Below, piece by piece: positions 1 through 9,633 of a stretch of 64,000 nt of DNA. The stretch is from NCBI GenBank assembly GCA_963805915.1, contig CAWDWD010000011.1, positions 186,001 through 250,000 of the forward strand, in the 5' to 3' direction. The notes beneath the pieces are model-generated. The model was not told the DNA's origin and ran no database searches. It saw only the letters and a program-made list of their open reading frames with translations. Numbering within the stretch: the first letter of the stretch is position 1; every line of letters starts with the position of its first letter. Both the position numbers and the translations under genes were made by a program. Source of the DNA: JAEULH01 sp963805915. GTDB taxonomy: Bacteria; Pseudomonadota; Alphaproteobacteria; Rhodospirillales; Defluviicoccaceae.

Positions 1-1
1 G

Positions 2-367
2 CCTAGCCTGAAAACACTTACCATCGCCACCGCGTTGGTCTTGAGTGTCGCCGCGTGTGAAAGTGGCAGCGGCGGGGGTGTTGGCACGCTCGGCGGCGCG
101 GCTCTGGGCGCCGGCGTCGGCCGCGCCGCGTTCGGCAACAACACCGGCGCCATGCTCATCGGCGGCGCCGTCGGCGGCCTCGCCGGAAACCAGATGGTCG
201 ACCGGCCGAACCAGGATCGCCAGCAGCAACGTGTCGAGTCCTCACGCGACGCTTCGATGCAGCGCCAGCTCGACTTCGAACGCCAGCGCACCCTTCAGCA
301 GAACGACGTCCAGCGCCAGATAGAAGAAGAGCGTTTGTTCGAAGAGTGGCGCCGCCAGCAGAACTAG
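2..367 (+). CDS. Glycine-zipper lipoprotein, 5' end outside the window
   Basis: The reading frame is open from the left edge. It begins with a hydrophobic stretch ending in a lipobox (LSVAAC at about bases 41-58), so the true start lies just upstream of the window. After the Cys comes a Gly/Ala-rich segment (GALGAGVGRAAFGNNTG and then GGAVGGLAGNQ), typical of glycine-zipper 2TM outer-membrane lipoproteins, then a Gln/Arg/Glu-rich coiled-coil-like tail. It is probably an envelope lipoprotein with no enzymatic role. The first ATG-like start in the window would cut the signal peptide short, so I treat the gene as partial. Confidence 0.7.
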   Translation, partial: PSLKTLTIATALVLSVAACESGSGGGVGTLGGAALGAGVGRAAFGNNTGAMLIGGAVGGLAGNQMVDRPNQDRQQQRVESSRDASMQRQLDFERQRTLQQNDVQRQIEEERLFEEWRRQQN

Positions 368-449
368 CGCGTGGTCTGATCCCGACGCTTGGGTCCTCAA
401 GCGTCGGGTGTATTAGCCCACCAGATCAATTGGCTGGTGAAAGCCTCCG

Positions 450-662
450 ATGGCGGCGCCGGCCGGTCGGCACGGAAGCCATCTCGTCGGCCTCCAGGTG
501 CATCCCGCCGACGTCCAGGACCGCGACGGCGCCGTCGGTGTCATCGCCTCGATCCGCAGGCTCTACCCGTGGTTGCGCCATCTGTTCGCCGACGGCGGCT
601 ATGCCGGCGACAAACTGAAGACGGCCCTCGCCGCTCTCACCCGGCGCCTCGCAAGGGCTTGA
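450..662 (+). pseudogene. IS5-type transposase fragment
   Basis: About 70 codons encode a piece that reads like the middle of an IS5-family DDE transposase (HLVGLQVHPADVQDRD, then LYPWLRHLFADGGYAGDKL, where the DGGY Asp is the second catalytic residue). There is no N-terminal domain and no C-terminal Glu motif, and the frame closes soon after. Bases 369-449 and 663-836 hold nothing else I can recognise, apart from the sulfatase leader at the right. It is a dead relic beside the sulfatase island. Confidence 0.65.
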
Positions 663-836
663 AACCATGCAAGCCTTTTCGAGTCCGACTTTAAGGAAAC
701 CCTGACGCACCTCAACTGCGACCGGCACGCCCTCGGCCAGTCAACAATAGATAGCGTCTGCCGAAATCGTCGGGTACGGTTCTTCGTAACTTGATGGTCG
801 ATGGGCTTTCAGGATTGAACAAGAGGGAGGATAGCG

Positions 837-2577
837 ATGGAACGGCGAGAAATTCACGGGACGAGAAGGGTCCGGCTTGCGGGTAGTGTCGCAGCGGCGG
901 CATTGGCCGTTGGCTTGACGGCGGTGGGGCTGGCGCAACCGGCGGCGGCGGAGGAGAAAAAGCCGAACATTCTGTTCATCATGGGCGACGATATCGGCTG
1001 GATGCAGCCGAGCTATTATCACCGTGGTCTGATGGTTGGCGAGACCCCGAATATCGACCGGATTGGACGGGAGGGCATGGCGTTCACCGATTACTACGCC
1101 ATGCAAAGCTGCACGTCCGGACGCAACGCCTTCTTCACCGGCATGTATCCGCTGCGCACCGGCATGATCCCGCCACAGCTTCCCGGGAGCCCGTCCTGGC
1201 TGCGGCAGGGCACACCGGCACTCGCCAAGTTCCTGCTGGATCTCGGCTACAACACCGGCGAATTCGGCAAGAACCACCTCGGCGACCACACCGAGGCTCT
1301 GCCGACCGCGCACGGCTTCCAGGAGTACTGGGGTTACCTTTATCACCTGGATGCAATGCAGCAGGTGAGCTTCCCCGACATCAACAAGAGCCCGACCGAG
1401 CAGGGCATCGCTCCGCCATGCAAGAATACCCCCATCCCCGGTCTCGCCGAAGTTCCAGGCGCAGTCGACCCCAAGACCACAACCTGCCTGACGCCGCCGC
1501 GCCCCGTCACTCGCGTGCACGTCCTCGGACGGCACGTTGAAGAACCAGACGTGCAAGGACGAAGGCCCGCTGACCCTGGATCGGTCGAAGACGGTGGACG
1601 AAGAGATCTCGGCCAAGGTCATCGACTTCCTCGACCGCAACGATCCGAAGAAGACCAACAAGCCCTTCTTCGTCTGGTACAACCCGGCGCGCATGCACGT
1701 CAGCACCGTGCTCTCGGACAAGTACATGGCGATGGTGGGTGAGCCGGGCGGCAAGGACTGGGGCGTCAACGAAGCCGGCATGAAGCAGATGGACGACAAC
1801 ATCGGCTACGTCCTGAAGAAGCTGGAGGACATGGGCCAGCTCGACAACACCATTGTCGTCTTCACCACCGACAATGGCGCCGAGATGATCAGCTTCCCCG
1901 ACGGTGGTGTCACGCCGTTCAAGGGCCAAAAGGGCGAGGCTTGGGAAGGCGGCTACCGTGCGCCGCAGGTCGTGCGTTGGCCGGGGCACATTAAGCCGGG
2001 CGTGTGGACGAACCAGACATTCGCGGCGCTTGACTGGCTGCCCACCTTTGTCGACATCGCGGGCGGTCCCAAGGGAGATGGGTTGAAGCAGCAGATCGAG
2101 GCCGGCAAGTACCCCGGCATCGTCAAGACGACGCTGGACGGCGTCGATCAGGCCGATTTCTTGTTGGGCAAGTCGGAAAAGTCGGCACGCGATTATTTCT
2201 TCTACTTCTCGGGCGCGACGCCGTCCGCGGTGCGCTACAAGAACTGGAAGCTGTCCTACACCATGGCGCAGCCCGGAGCGGACGGCTGGCTCTTGCCGCT
2301 CATCCCGTACCACTTCACCCTGGTGCAGAACATCAAGCGCGATCCGTTCGAGCAGGCGGTTGGCGTCAGTCAGCAGTCGGCGATGAGCTTCGGCGGTGCA
2401 ATCGGCGGCCCGGTAACCGCCTTCATCTACGACTGGAACATGCTGCCCATCGGCCAGCAGTTGTGGACGAAAGAGCTCGAATCCTACAAGGAGTTCCCGC
2501 CGCTTCAGGCTCCCGAAACCTACAACCTCAGTGGGATCCTCGATCAGATGAAGAAGGCTGGTCACCCCAGCGATTAA
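837..2577 (+). pseudogene. Periplasmic arylsulfatase A, split by a frameshift
   Basis: Type I sulfatase (alkaline phosphatase superfamily), expected to hydrolyse sulfate esters in the periplasm. The start is supported by a GAGGGAGGA ribosome site. Residues 1-38 form a signal peptide ending AAAEE. A metal-binding GDD follows at about residues 50-52, and the maturation site is C92-TSGR, with Ser instead of the usual Pro or Ala at +2. The second half, in another frame, carries TTDNGAE (metal-binding DN) and a complete C-terminus. The frames cross between about bases 1500 and 1525, consistent with a single-base change. It could be a real lesion or a sequence error. A paralogue follows immediately. 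Confidence 0.85.
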
Positions 2578-2587
2578 TGCAGGCATT

Positions 2588-2622
2588 GGGGGGCGGGTGC
2601 GTCTCGTACGCCCCCCTTTTTT
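2588..2622 (+). terminator. Rho-independent terminator after sulfatase A
   Basis: An 8-bp GC stem (GGGGGGCG pairing with CGCCCCCC), a 13-nt loop and six T residues lie just after the sulfatase A stop. This is the clearest intrinsic terminator in the window. It implies that sulfatase B, starting at 2759, has its own promoter in the AT-rich stretch at 2705-2750. Confidence 0.85.
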
Positions 2623-2758
2623 GACTCGCGTGATTGGGCTCTATTGGGGTGCATCAGGATTGTTGAGACTTTCGGCTGCGGCTGAGCGGGCTCGGGAGTG
2701 GCGCCCCCAATATATCCTTAGATAAATAATAGGCATTAGCTTAAGCGGGAGGCTAGGT

Positions 2759-4412
2759 ATGACGCGGAATTTGCTTTTCATTCTGTCAGCACTTGCGGTT
2801 GGCGTCGGTACACTAAGTTCAATGCCGGCGCAGGCTCAGTCTGCTGCGGGCAGCAAGCCAAACATCCTGCTGATCGTTGGCGACGACGTTGGCTACGGGG
2901 ATTTGGGGCCTTACCTCGGCGGAAAAGCCCGGGGCATGCCGACGCCGAGCTTCGACAAGCTTGCCGCTGAAGGAATGATGTTCACCAACTTCTACGCGCA
3001 AGCGAGCTGCACGCCAGGCCGCGCGGCAATCCAGACGGGCCGGATTCCGAACCGAAGCGGAATGACGACCGTCGCGTTCCAGGGTCAGGGGGGAGGGCTG
3101 CCCGCTGCCGAGTGGACCCTTGCATCAGTCCTCAAGCAGGCGGGCTACCAGACCTATTTCACCGGGAAATGGCACCTGGGGGAAGCCGACTATGCGCTGC
3201 CGAACGCGCAGGGTTATGACGAGATGCAGCATGTTTTCTTGTATCACCTTAATGCGTACACCTATGGCGATCCGCACTGGTTCCCGGCGATGAACCCTGA
3301 ACTGAGACAGATGTTCCAGAAAGTCACGAAAGGCTCGCTCTCCGGCAAGGCGGGAGAAAAGGCCGTCGAGGACTTCAAGGTCAACGGGGAATACGTCAAC
3401 ACGCCGGATAAGGGTGTTGTCGGCATCCCCTTCCTTGATGCCTATGTCGAGAAGTCCGGGCTCGCGTTTCTTGAGAAAGCCAAGAAATCCGATGCACCGT
3501 TCTTTATCAGCGTAAACTTCATGAAAGTACATCAGCCCAACCTTCCGGATCCGGAGTTCGAGCACAAGTCGATGTCGAAGACCAAATATGCCGAACTCGG
3601 TGGTCGAGCTGGATACGCGCGTCGGCAATCTCTTGCAGAAGCTCGACGAGCTGGGCCTAAGCGAGAATACCGTGGTGTTCTTTACGACCGACAACGGGGC
3701 CTGGCAAGATGTCTATCCCGACGCCGGGTACACGCCGTTCCGAGGCACCAAAGGCACGGTGCGCGAAGGGGGTAATCGCGTTCCGGCGTTCGTTCGCTGG
3801 CCCGGCAGGGTTCAGTCCCAGTACAAGAACGACGATATTCTCGGCGGTCTCGACTTGATGGCCACCTTTGCCTCGCTCGCCGGCGTCGCTCTCCCGACCA
3901 AAGACCGGGAGGGCCAGCCGATGATCTTCGACAGCTATGATATGACGCCCGTTTGGCTCGGCCAGGGGCAATCCGACCGGAAGGACTGGTTTTACTTTAC
4001 CGAAAACGAACTGTCGCCGGGCGCAGTCCGCGTCGGCAATTACAAGTATGTGTTCAACCTCCGCGGCGATGATGGCCAGGCGACAGGTGGCCTTGCGGTC
4101 GACACGAACCTCGGCTGGAAAGGGGCCGAAAGCTACGTGGCGACGGTGCCGCAGGTTTTCGACCTGTGGCAGGACCCGCAAGAGCGCTACGACATCTTCA
4201 TGACCAACTTTACCGAGAGCACGTGGGCCGTGGTCCCGGCCAACGAGGCGACCAAGAAACTGATGAAAACCTACGTCGACTATCCACCCCGCAAGCTGCA
4301 GAGCGAGACATACACCGGCCCGATCACCCTGAGCCGGTATGAACGCTTCGCGAACGTCCGCGAGGCGTTGAAGAAGGAAGGCTTCTCGCTTCCGATGCCG
4401 ACCGGCAACTGA
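2759..4412 (+). pseudogene. Periplasmic arylsulfatase B, split by a frameshift
   Basis: Paralogue of the preceding sulfatase. GGGAGG lies 7 nt before the ATG. The signal peptide ends at AQAQ (about residue 27). GDDVGYGD gives the metal site and C84-TPGR is a canonical CxPxR formylglycine motif, so this copy has the better maturation signal. The frame closes prematurely at 3775. The remainder, with TTDNGAW and the C-terminal domain, continues from about 3588 in a second frame ending at 4412. One extra G near 3590 explains the break. The protein would be about 550 residues, the usual length for this family. Confidence 0.85.
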
Positions 4413-4424
4413 CGCGGCAAGCTG

Positions 4425-4458
4425 GGGGTTCGCCCCGTTTGGCGACGGGGCGAACCCC
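4425..4458 (+). terminator. Perfect 14-bp hairpin after sulfatase B
   Basis: GGGGTTCGCCCCGT and ACGGGGCGAACCCC pair perfectly around a TTGGCG loop. It starts 13 nt after the sulfatase B stop. No T-run follows, so it may be a Rho-dependent 3' end or an mRNA-stabilising structure. Confidence 0.6.
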
Positions 4459-4493
4459 TTCGGCGAAGAGCGATCTGTCCGAGGGATAAAGTG

Positions 4494-4709
4494 ATGCGGA
4501 AACATGCTTTGGTTTCGGTCTTCATTGCAGCCATCGTCGTCTCCTTTTTCTTCGCTTCCGAACTCCGAGCGCTGGATGACCCCCTGCCGGCATGGAACGA
4601 CGGGACGGCGAAACAAGCGATCCTTGCCTTCGTCGCCGCGACCACCGACAAGCCCAGTCCCAAATACGTGCCGCCCGAGGAGCGGACCGCGACGTTGTTC
4701 CCGAAGTAG
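4494..4709 (+). pseudogene. Collapsed copy of the HAD phosphatase gene
   Basis: The first 60 or so codons match the N-terminus of the intact HAD gene at 6142 almost word for word (VVSFFFASELRA, DDPLPAWNDG, PPEER.AT). Where the catalytic FDQDGT motif should follow, the frame jumps to LFPK and stops. The same type of ending (LFSK) closes the barrel remnant at 7488. The simplest reading is a duplicate HAD-plus-porin module with almost all of its interior deleted. GAGGGATAAAGTG precedes the ATG. The product would be a secreted stub with no active site. Confidence 0.7.
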
Positions 4710-4719
4710 GAACCGGGTC

Positions 4720-5598
4720 GTGGTCGTTCAGTATCGCGCCCGCAGCCTCGTCGCGTCGGCGATGCTGCCCGCGCTTTGCGTGCCGGCGGCCGCTCTCGCA
4801 GATGAACGCGCGCCGGCCACATCCAGGACAGACGATCAGATCAACGGCGCCTTCAACAACGGCGAGGACACCACCCTGCCACGGAACCAGATCCAGATCC
4901 GCCAGCGCTACGAGCGGCTGCCTGACGCCAAGGGGCGTGAGCCGGAGAAGTGGACGACGACGCTGCGCGCCGACCTGTGGACCGGCTTTGCCGATGGCTG
5001 GAAGATGTACGGGCGCTTTGACCAACCGCTCGTCTATTCCGAGGATGTGACCAGTGGCTTCAACCCGAATGGACATGCGCGGTTCGGCCAGGGCGATCTC
5101 CTGACCGAAATCGTGATCGTGCCGCCGCCACCGACGCGGCGCCTCGGCTACGGGCTGGGGATACGGGCCGTATGGCCGACCGCCGGTCTGAACGAGGCCG
5201 GGGACGGCAAGTACCAGATCGGACCCGTCGCCGCCGTCCGCTACGCCCTGCCGGAGATCGGCCCCGGCAGCTTTTTCCTAACGCAAATCGTTTACCTCAA
5301 CAGTGTTGCCAGCCGTAACGAGAACGCGGGGCGGGCGGACATCAGTCTGTTGAACATCCAGCCGAAGTTCAACGTCAGCCTCCCCGACGGATGGTTTCTT
5401 GCAACCTACGCCAGCGAAAGCATCCAGATCAACTACGAGGACAATGGAAAGACGTTCGTCCCGCTTGATCTGATGGTCGGGAAGAAAATATTCGATAAGT
5501 TTGTCGTGTCATTGGAGTACTCGCGTGCGTTGTTTCACGACAAAGGCTTCGAGCCCTATCAATGGCAACTCGAAGGACGCATCGGACATTATTTTTAG
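4720..5598 (+). CDS. Outer-membrane beta-barrel / transporter-like protein
   Basis: About 292 residues from a GTG start. The signal peptide ends near AAALADE (residues 1-30). The mature part has alternating aromatic and polar strands (TLRADLWTGF, WKMYGRFDQPLVY, YGLGIRAVWPTAG) and ends in phenylalanine (GRIGHYF), as outer-membrane barrels do. It resembles the MetA-pathway/phospholipase A1-like barrel group often encoded next to sulfatase or hydrolase genes. The substrate is unknown; uptake of the sulfatase substrate is a guess from context. It starts 11 bp after the collapsed HAD copy and its end overlaps the next gene. Confidence 0.7.
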   Translation: MVVQYRARSLVASAMLPALCVPAAALADERAPATSRTDDQINGAFNNGEDTTLPRNQIQIRQRYERLPDAKGREPEKWTTTLRADLWTGFADGWKMYGRFDQPLVYSEDVTSGFNPNGHARFGQGDLLTEIVIVPPPPTRRLGYGLGIRAVWPTAGLNEAGDGKYQIGPVAAVRYALPEIGPGSFFLTQIVYLNSVASRNENAGRADISLLNIQPKFNVSLPDGWFLATYASESIQINYEDNGKTFVPLDLMVGKKIFDKFVVSLEYSRALFHDKGFEPYQWQLEGRIGHYF

Positions 5599-6140
5599 CG
5601 GAGGAGACTTCGAAAATAAAACATACATGGCAATTCTTGAGGCGGGAATTCCTGGAACTCCTGCCGCCGACGATCTTTTTCTTCATTGCCATCGGGCTGC
5701 TGATGTTAACGAAGCGACTCATTCTGCAAAACTACGGCATAGGGTTCTCCGACTTTGCGGCGGTGCTCATCGGCGCGCTGATCGTCGGCAAAGTCGTTTT
5801 GCTCGCTGACTGTTTCAAGTCCGTCGACAGATACCCGGACAAGCCGCTCATATACAACGTAATTTGGAAGACGGCGATCTACCTGATCGCGGCAACCGTC
5901 GTGCGTATCGGTGAAGAGGTTGTCCCGCAGCTGCTACACGGCACTGTCGCCGGGACGTTCCAACATCTGCGTGAGGGAATCGTCTGGCCGCATTTCTGGG
6001 TCATTCACCTCTGGCTCGGCGTGTTGCTGTTCGTTTACTGTGCGCTTCGGGAACTCATTCGAGCCCTCGGCAAAGAGCGAGTCTTTCAGATGTTTTTCGG
6101 ATGGCAACGCGGTCAACCCAATCCCGGAAAGGGGATCTGA
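5562..6140 (+). CDS. Four-helix integral membrane protein, unknown function
   Basis: 192 residues with about four hydrophobic helices (LPPTIFFFIAIGLLML; FAAVLIGALIVGKVVLLA; IWKTAIYLIAATVV; FWVIHLWLGVLLFVYCAL) and a short basic cytoplasmic end. I do not recognise the family. It overlaps the preceding barrel gene by 37 bp and ends 1 bp before the intact HAD gene, so all three are probably co-transcribed. It could be an inner-membrane partner for that barrel, but nothing in the sequence proves it. Confidence 0.6.
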   Translation: MATRRTHRTLFLAEETSKIKHTWQFLRREFLELLPPTIFFFIAIGLLMLTKRLILQNYGIGFSDFAAVLIGALIVGKVVLLADCFKSVDRYPDKPLIYNVIWKTAIYLIAATVVRIGEEVVPQLLHGTVAGTFQHLREGIVWPHFWVIHLWLGVLLFVYCALRELIRALGKERVFQMFFGWQRGQPNPGKGI

Positions 6141-6141
6141 A

Positions 6142-7158
6142 ATGCGTAAGGAAGGCGTCATCAGCGCGGCTCTCATCGTCGTCTCTTTTTTCTTCGCTTC
6201 CGAACTCCGTGCGATGGATGACCCCCTGCCGGCATGGAACGATGGGCCGGCGAAGCAAGCAGTCCTCTCCTTCGTCAGGCAAGCGACCGACCCGGCCAGT
6301 GGGTCGTTTGTCGTTCCCGAGGAGCGGGTTGCCACCTTCGACCAGGACGGCACACTCTGGGTCGAGCACCCGCTCTACGCCCAGGCGATGTTCGCGCTTG
6401 ACCGGGTGCACGAGCTGGCGCCGAACCACCCGAAGTGGAAGACGGAGGAACCGTTCAAGGCGGTCCTCGCCGGCGATCGCGCGGCGATGGCCAAGTTCAG
6501 CGAGGGGGAGTGGGCGAAGATCGTCGCCGCCACTCATGCCGGGATGAGCAACGAGGACTTCTTGCAGATCGTCCAGGAGTGGCTGGCGGGAGCCAAGCAC
6601 CCGCGCTTCAAGCGACCGCCCACCGAGCTTATCTACCAGCCGATGCTGGAGGTGATGGACTATCTGCGCGCCAACGGCTTTCGGACGTACATAGTCACCG
6701 GTGGCGGCCAAGAATTCGTTCGGGTCTTCAGCGAGCAGGTGTACGCTGTCCCGGTGGAGCAGGTGGTCGGATCGAGTATCGTGACCAAGTATGAAAATCA
6801 GGGCGGCAACCCGGTACTGCTGCGCGAACCCAAAATCTTCTTCGTCAACGACAAGGCGGGCAAGCCGGTCGGCATCAACCTGTTCATCGGCAAGCGACCG
6901 GCTGCCGCATTTGGTAATTCCGACGGCGATCGCGAGATGCTGGAATGGACCGGTGCGGGCGATCGGGCGCGGCTGATGATGCTGGTGCTGCACGACGATG
7001 CGGAGCGCGAGTATGCGTACGGTCCCGCCAATGGCTTGCCGGACACGAAGGTCGGCACGTTCAGCCAGTCGCTCATGGAAGAGGCCAAGGAGCGCGGTTG
7101 GGTGGTGATCTCGATCAAAAACGACTGGAAGGCGATTTTTGCCGCCGCCGGGCAGTAA
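6142..7158 (+). CDS. Exported HAD-superfamily phosphatase
   Basis: 338 residues. An N-terminal hydrophobic signal (about residues 6-24) targets it across the inner membrane. HAD motif I is FDQDGT (D67 nucleophile, D69). Motif II is the Thr in YIVTGGG, and motif IV is GNSDGD near residue 255. The protein is expected to be a Mg-dependent phosphomonoesterase in the periplasm. Such HAD proteins commonly sit with sulfatases and DUF1254 proteins. GGGG lies 9-12 nt before the start. The collapsed copy at 4494 shows that this gene was once duplicated. Confidence 0.8.
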   Translation: MRKEGVISAALIVVSFFFASELRAMDDPLPAWNDGPAKQAVLSFVRQATDPASGSFVVPEERVATFDQDGTLWVEHPLYAQAMFALDRVHELAPNHPKWKTEEPFKAVLAGDRAAMAKFSEGEWAKIVAATHAGMSNEDFLQIVQEWLAGAKHPRFKRPPTELIYQPMLEVMDYLRANGFRTYIVTGGGQEFVRVFSEQVYAVPVEQVVGSSIVTKYENQGGNPVLLREPKIFFVNDKAGKPVGINLFIGKRPAAAFGNSDGDREMLEWTGAGDRARLMMLVLHDDAEREYAYGPANGLPDTKVGTFSQSLMEEAKERGWVVISIKNDWKAIFAAAGQ

Positions 7159-7174
7159 GAGCGTTGGGCTCCCG

Positions 7175-7488
7175 GCGTGCGTTGATCACGACGGCGGTTC
7201 TGCTGGGCCGGTATATCCGCTCAGCTTTGGCGACTGGAACGTTATTGCCCGCACCATCGTGCCCCTGATCTATGTGCCGGAAGGGTGGTACGCGGTCAGC
7301 GCTCCGATCGTGACCGCGAGTTACAAGGAACCTTGGCAGGTCCCTGTCGGCGGCGGCTTCGGGAAAATGCTGAGGATTGGCGCGCAACCGATGGACGTGA
7401 GCCTCCAAGACTGCCGCATGATCGAAAGCCCGAGGGTCGGGCCCGATGGCAAACCCGGTTTCAAGACCAATTCCTGTTCTCGAAGTAG
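7175..7488 (+). pseudogene. C-terminal remnant of an outer-membrane transporter
   Basis: After the HAD stop the reading frame encodes WNVIARTIVPLIYVPEGW, VPVGGGFGKMLRIGAQPMDV and then, after a frame change near 7415, RARWQTRFQDQFLFSK and a stop. This matches the end of the transporter/porin family whose members finish in RFQLQFLFPK. The N-terminal two thirds are missing and the remainder is out of frame, so it is dead. It gives the template for the LFPK tail fused to the collapsed HAD copy at 4709. Confidence 0.65.
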
Positions 7489-7561
7489 GGAAAGGCAGAT
7501 AAGATTAGGGTTTCGAATGCCCTGTCGCGATTGACCGATTTATCCATCAGTGGAGGAACGA

Positions 7562-7885
7562 ATGAAATACATTTTTGCGGCAGTCGCCGTTGCTGCGCTG
7601 CTTGGCGGCTGTGTCGCCGAAAAAGAGGCGAAAGAAGTTAAAGCGGCGGAAGTGGCTCCGGTGAACTGCGCGACGGCGCAAGGCGATATCCGCATGCTTC
7701 GCTCGGAGAAAGCGAACGTCGCCGAACGCATCGCCGAAGGCGCCACCGCCATCGTGCCGGTCGGGTTTCTTATCGGCGTCGCGACACAGACCGAAGGCGA
7801 TAAGATCGACATGGCAGTCGGAGACTACAACACGCTTCTGGACAAGCAGATCGCCAAGATTCAAAAGAAATGTGGCGTGAAATAG
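7562..7885 (+). CDS. Small lipoprotein, unknown function
   Basis: 107 residues. The GGAGG site 6 nt upstream selects the ATG at 7562. The signal peptide ends in a lipobox (LLGGC, Cys about residue 15), so the protein is lipidated. The mature part is charged, with two further Cys (VNCATAQG and KKCGVK) that may form a disulfide, and a central GATAIVPVGFLIGVAT stretch. No known domain is recognised. The 200 bp to the next gene show no recognisable signal. Confidence 0.7.
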   Translation: MKYIFAAVAVAALLGGCVAEKEAKEVKAAEVAPVNCATAQGDIRMLRSEKANVAERIAEGATAIVPVGFLIGVATQTEGDKIDMAVGDYNTLLDKQIAKIQKKCGVK

Positions 7886-8088
7886 CTTGCTCATGAACAC
7901 ATCACGGTCATTCGTGAGGCCAAACCTCAAAGCCGGCCCATGAGCGCAAAGCGACTATGGAATGCATGTTACCGCACGACTTTGACCGCGTGCGTTCATG
8001 TGCGACGAAGTCCGATACCTAATGAAAACAGGCGGCGGCGGACGGTCGCGTAAGGGCTAAAATAAAGGTGACGTGGGAAAACGGGAAG

Positions 8089-9358
8089 ATGCACGGTCGT
8101 AAGTGCCTTGCGGCGGCCATGGGCGTTTTCGTCGCGGGCTTGGCGGCCCCAGCCGAGGCGGCGGGGCTGTTTCTCTACGAGATGGCGACGCCCGATCTTG
8201 GGACAGCTTCGGCCGGACGAGCGGCGACGGCAGATAATGCGGCGACCGCTTTCGGCAATCCCGCCGGCATGACGCGGCTCGATGAATTGCAAATGCTGGT
8301 TGGCGTCCAACCGGGATACGGCGTCAGTAACTTCGACAGAGACAGTGCTACAACCGTGTCCGGTGGCAACGGCGGCAATGCCCTCGGGGTCATTCCCGGA
8401 CTGGGCGCCTACTTTGTTTACAGCGCATCACCCGATGTCAAATTCGGGCTCTCCGTCGGGTCCAACTTCGGCCTCTCCGCCCAGTATCAGAGCAACTGGT
8501 CCGGTCGCTATTACAGCCTGAAGTCAGAGTTGGTGACCCTTGGCGCTTATCCGGTCGCCGCCTACCGGATCAATCGCTGGCTGTCGATCGGCGCCGGCGC
8601 GCAGATCATTTACGGCAAGCAGGATTTCGAAGACGGGCATCAACGACGTGCTCGACGGCGGCGACGCCAGCATCTCGCTCGACTCCACCGATGTCGGCTA
8701 CGGCGGCATGGCGGGCGTCCTCATCGAGCCGGTCGAGGGTACGCGCTTCGGCGTTACCTACCAGTCGCAGGTCAAGCTCGATTTCAAGGACCGACCGAAG
8801 ACCAACAACCTCGGCCCGCTCCTCGCCGATGCGCTGGACGTCTCCGGGCTCAGCGGCGCCAAGGTTGATCTCGGCCTGACCATTCCCAACCAGGTCATGA
8901 TCAGCGGCTACCACGACATCACCGATACCATCGCCATCGTCGGCAACATCGTCTGGCAGCAGTGGAGCCAGTTCGGGCAACCGAGCCTGGAAGTGACATC
9001 GACCACCAGCCGCGACGCGACGGCCGACCTTGACTACAACGACACCTGGGGCTTCTCCATTGGCGGGCGATACCGCTTCGCTCCCGCTTGGCTGTGGTCG
9101 GTGGGGTTCGCCTACGACACCTCGCCGATGTCGAAGAGCCAGCGGACTCCGGCGATGCCTCTCGACCGGCAGATCCGCGTCGGCACTGGCGTTCAATATG
9201 CCTTAAACGAGCGCGCCACGGTCGGCGTCGCCTACGAGTACCTCAACTTGGGCGAGGCGGATCTCAGCCGCAGCAGGCCGCTTCCCGGGACACTTCAGGG
9301 ACATTACTCGACCAACGAAATCCACTTCTTCAACGCGACGCTGAGTTGGACGTTCTAA
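8089..9358 (+). pseudogene. FadL/OmpP1-family outer-membrane protein, frameshifted
   Basis: The family moves long-chain fatty acids and other hydrophobic compounds across the outer membrane. The N-terminal signal peptide ends AEAAG and is followed by the FadL-type start of the mature protein (ASAGRAATADNAATAFGNPA). The frame shifts by one base near 8635; the second half, from GINDVLDGGD to the final barrel strand FFNATLSWTF, is in another frame and complete. Total length is about 420 residues, normal for the family. It may be a sequencing indel or a recent inactivation. Confidence 0.8.
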
Positions 9359-9378
9359 ATATACGGGGAGGTAAAGCG

Positions 9379-9633
9379 GTGGGCATGGCTGAAGCAACTG
9401 CGGTAAAGCGCGGCCAATTCGAGATGAGCTGCTCTGCAGTTGTGCCCACTATACTCTCGCGAGAGGTTGTCGAGCCTGCCATCGAGGGCCCGAGGGTATA
9501 CGGGATAGCCCGAGCCGAATACACGATCGGAGTTAGCGGTTGTGGCGACCGCAAGACCTTCGTGGTCCTCTGTCCTGATGAAGGCGACGGCTGCTTCGCT
9601 GCCGGCCCCGGCCGGTTTTATGGCGAACCATAG
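9379..9633 (+). CDS. Small Cys-containing protein ahead of the cytochrome
   Basis: 84 codons from a GTG with a good GGGGAGG site 8 nt upstream. It encodes a compact product with four Cys (EMSCSAVV, GVSGCGDRK, VLCPDEGDGC) and YTIGVSGCG in the middle. I do not know its function. Its last 14 bp overlap the start of the octaheme cytochrome gene, suggesting translational coupling. No export signal is visible. The match to a short YT.GV.GC...C pattern that I associate with small hypothetical proteins is from memory only. Confidence 0.5.
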   Translation: MGMAEATAVKRGQFEMSCSAVVPTILSREVVEPAIEGPRVYGIARAEYTIGVSGCGDRKTFVVLCPDEGDGCFAAGPGRFYGEP

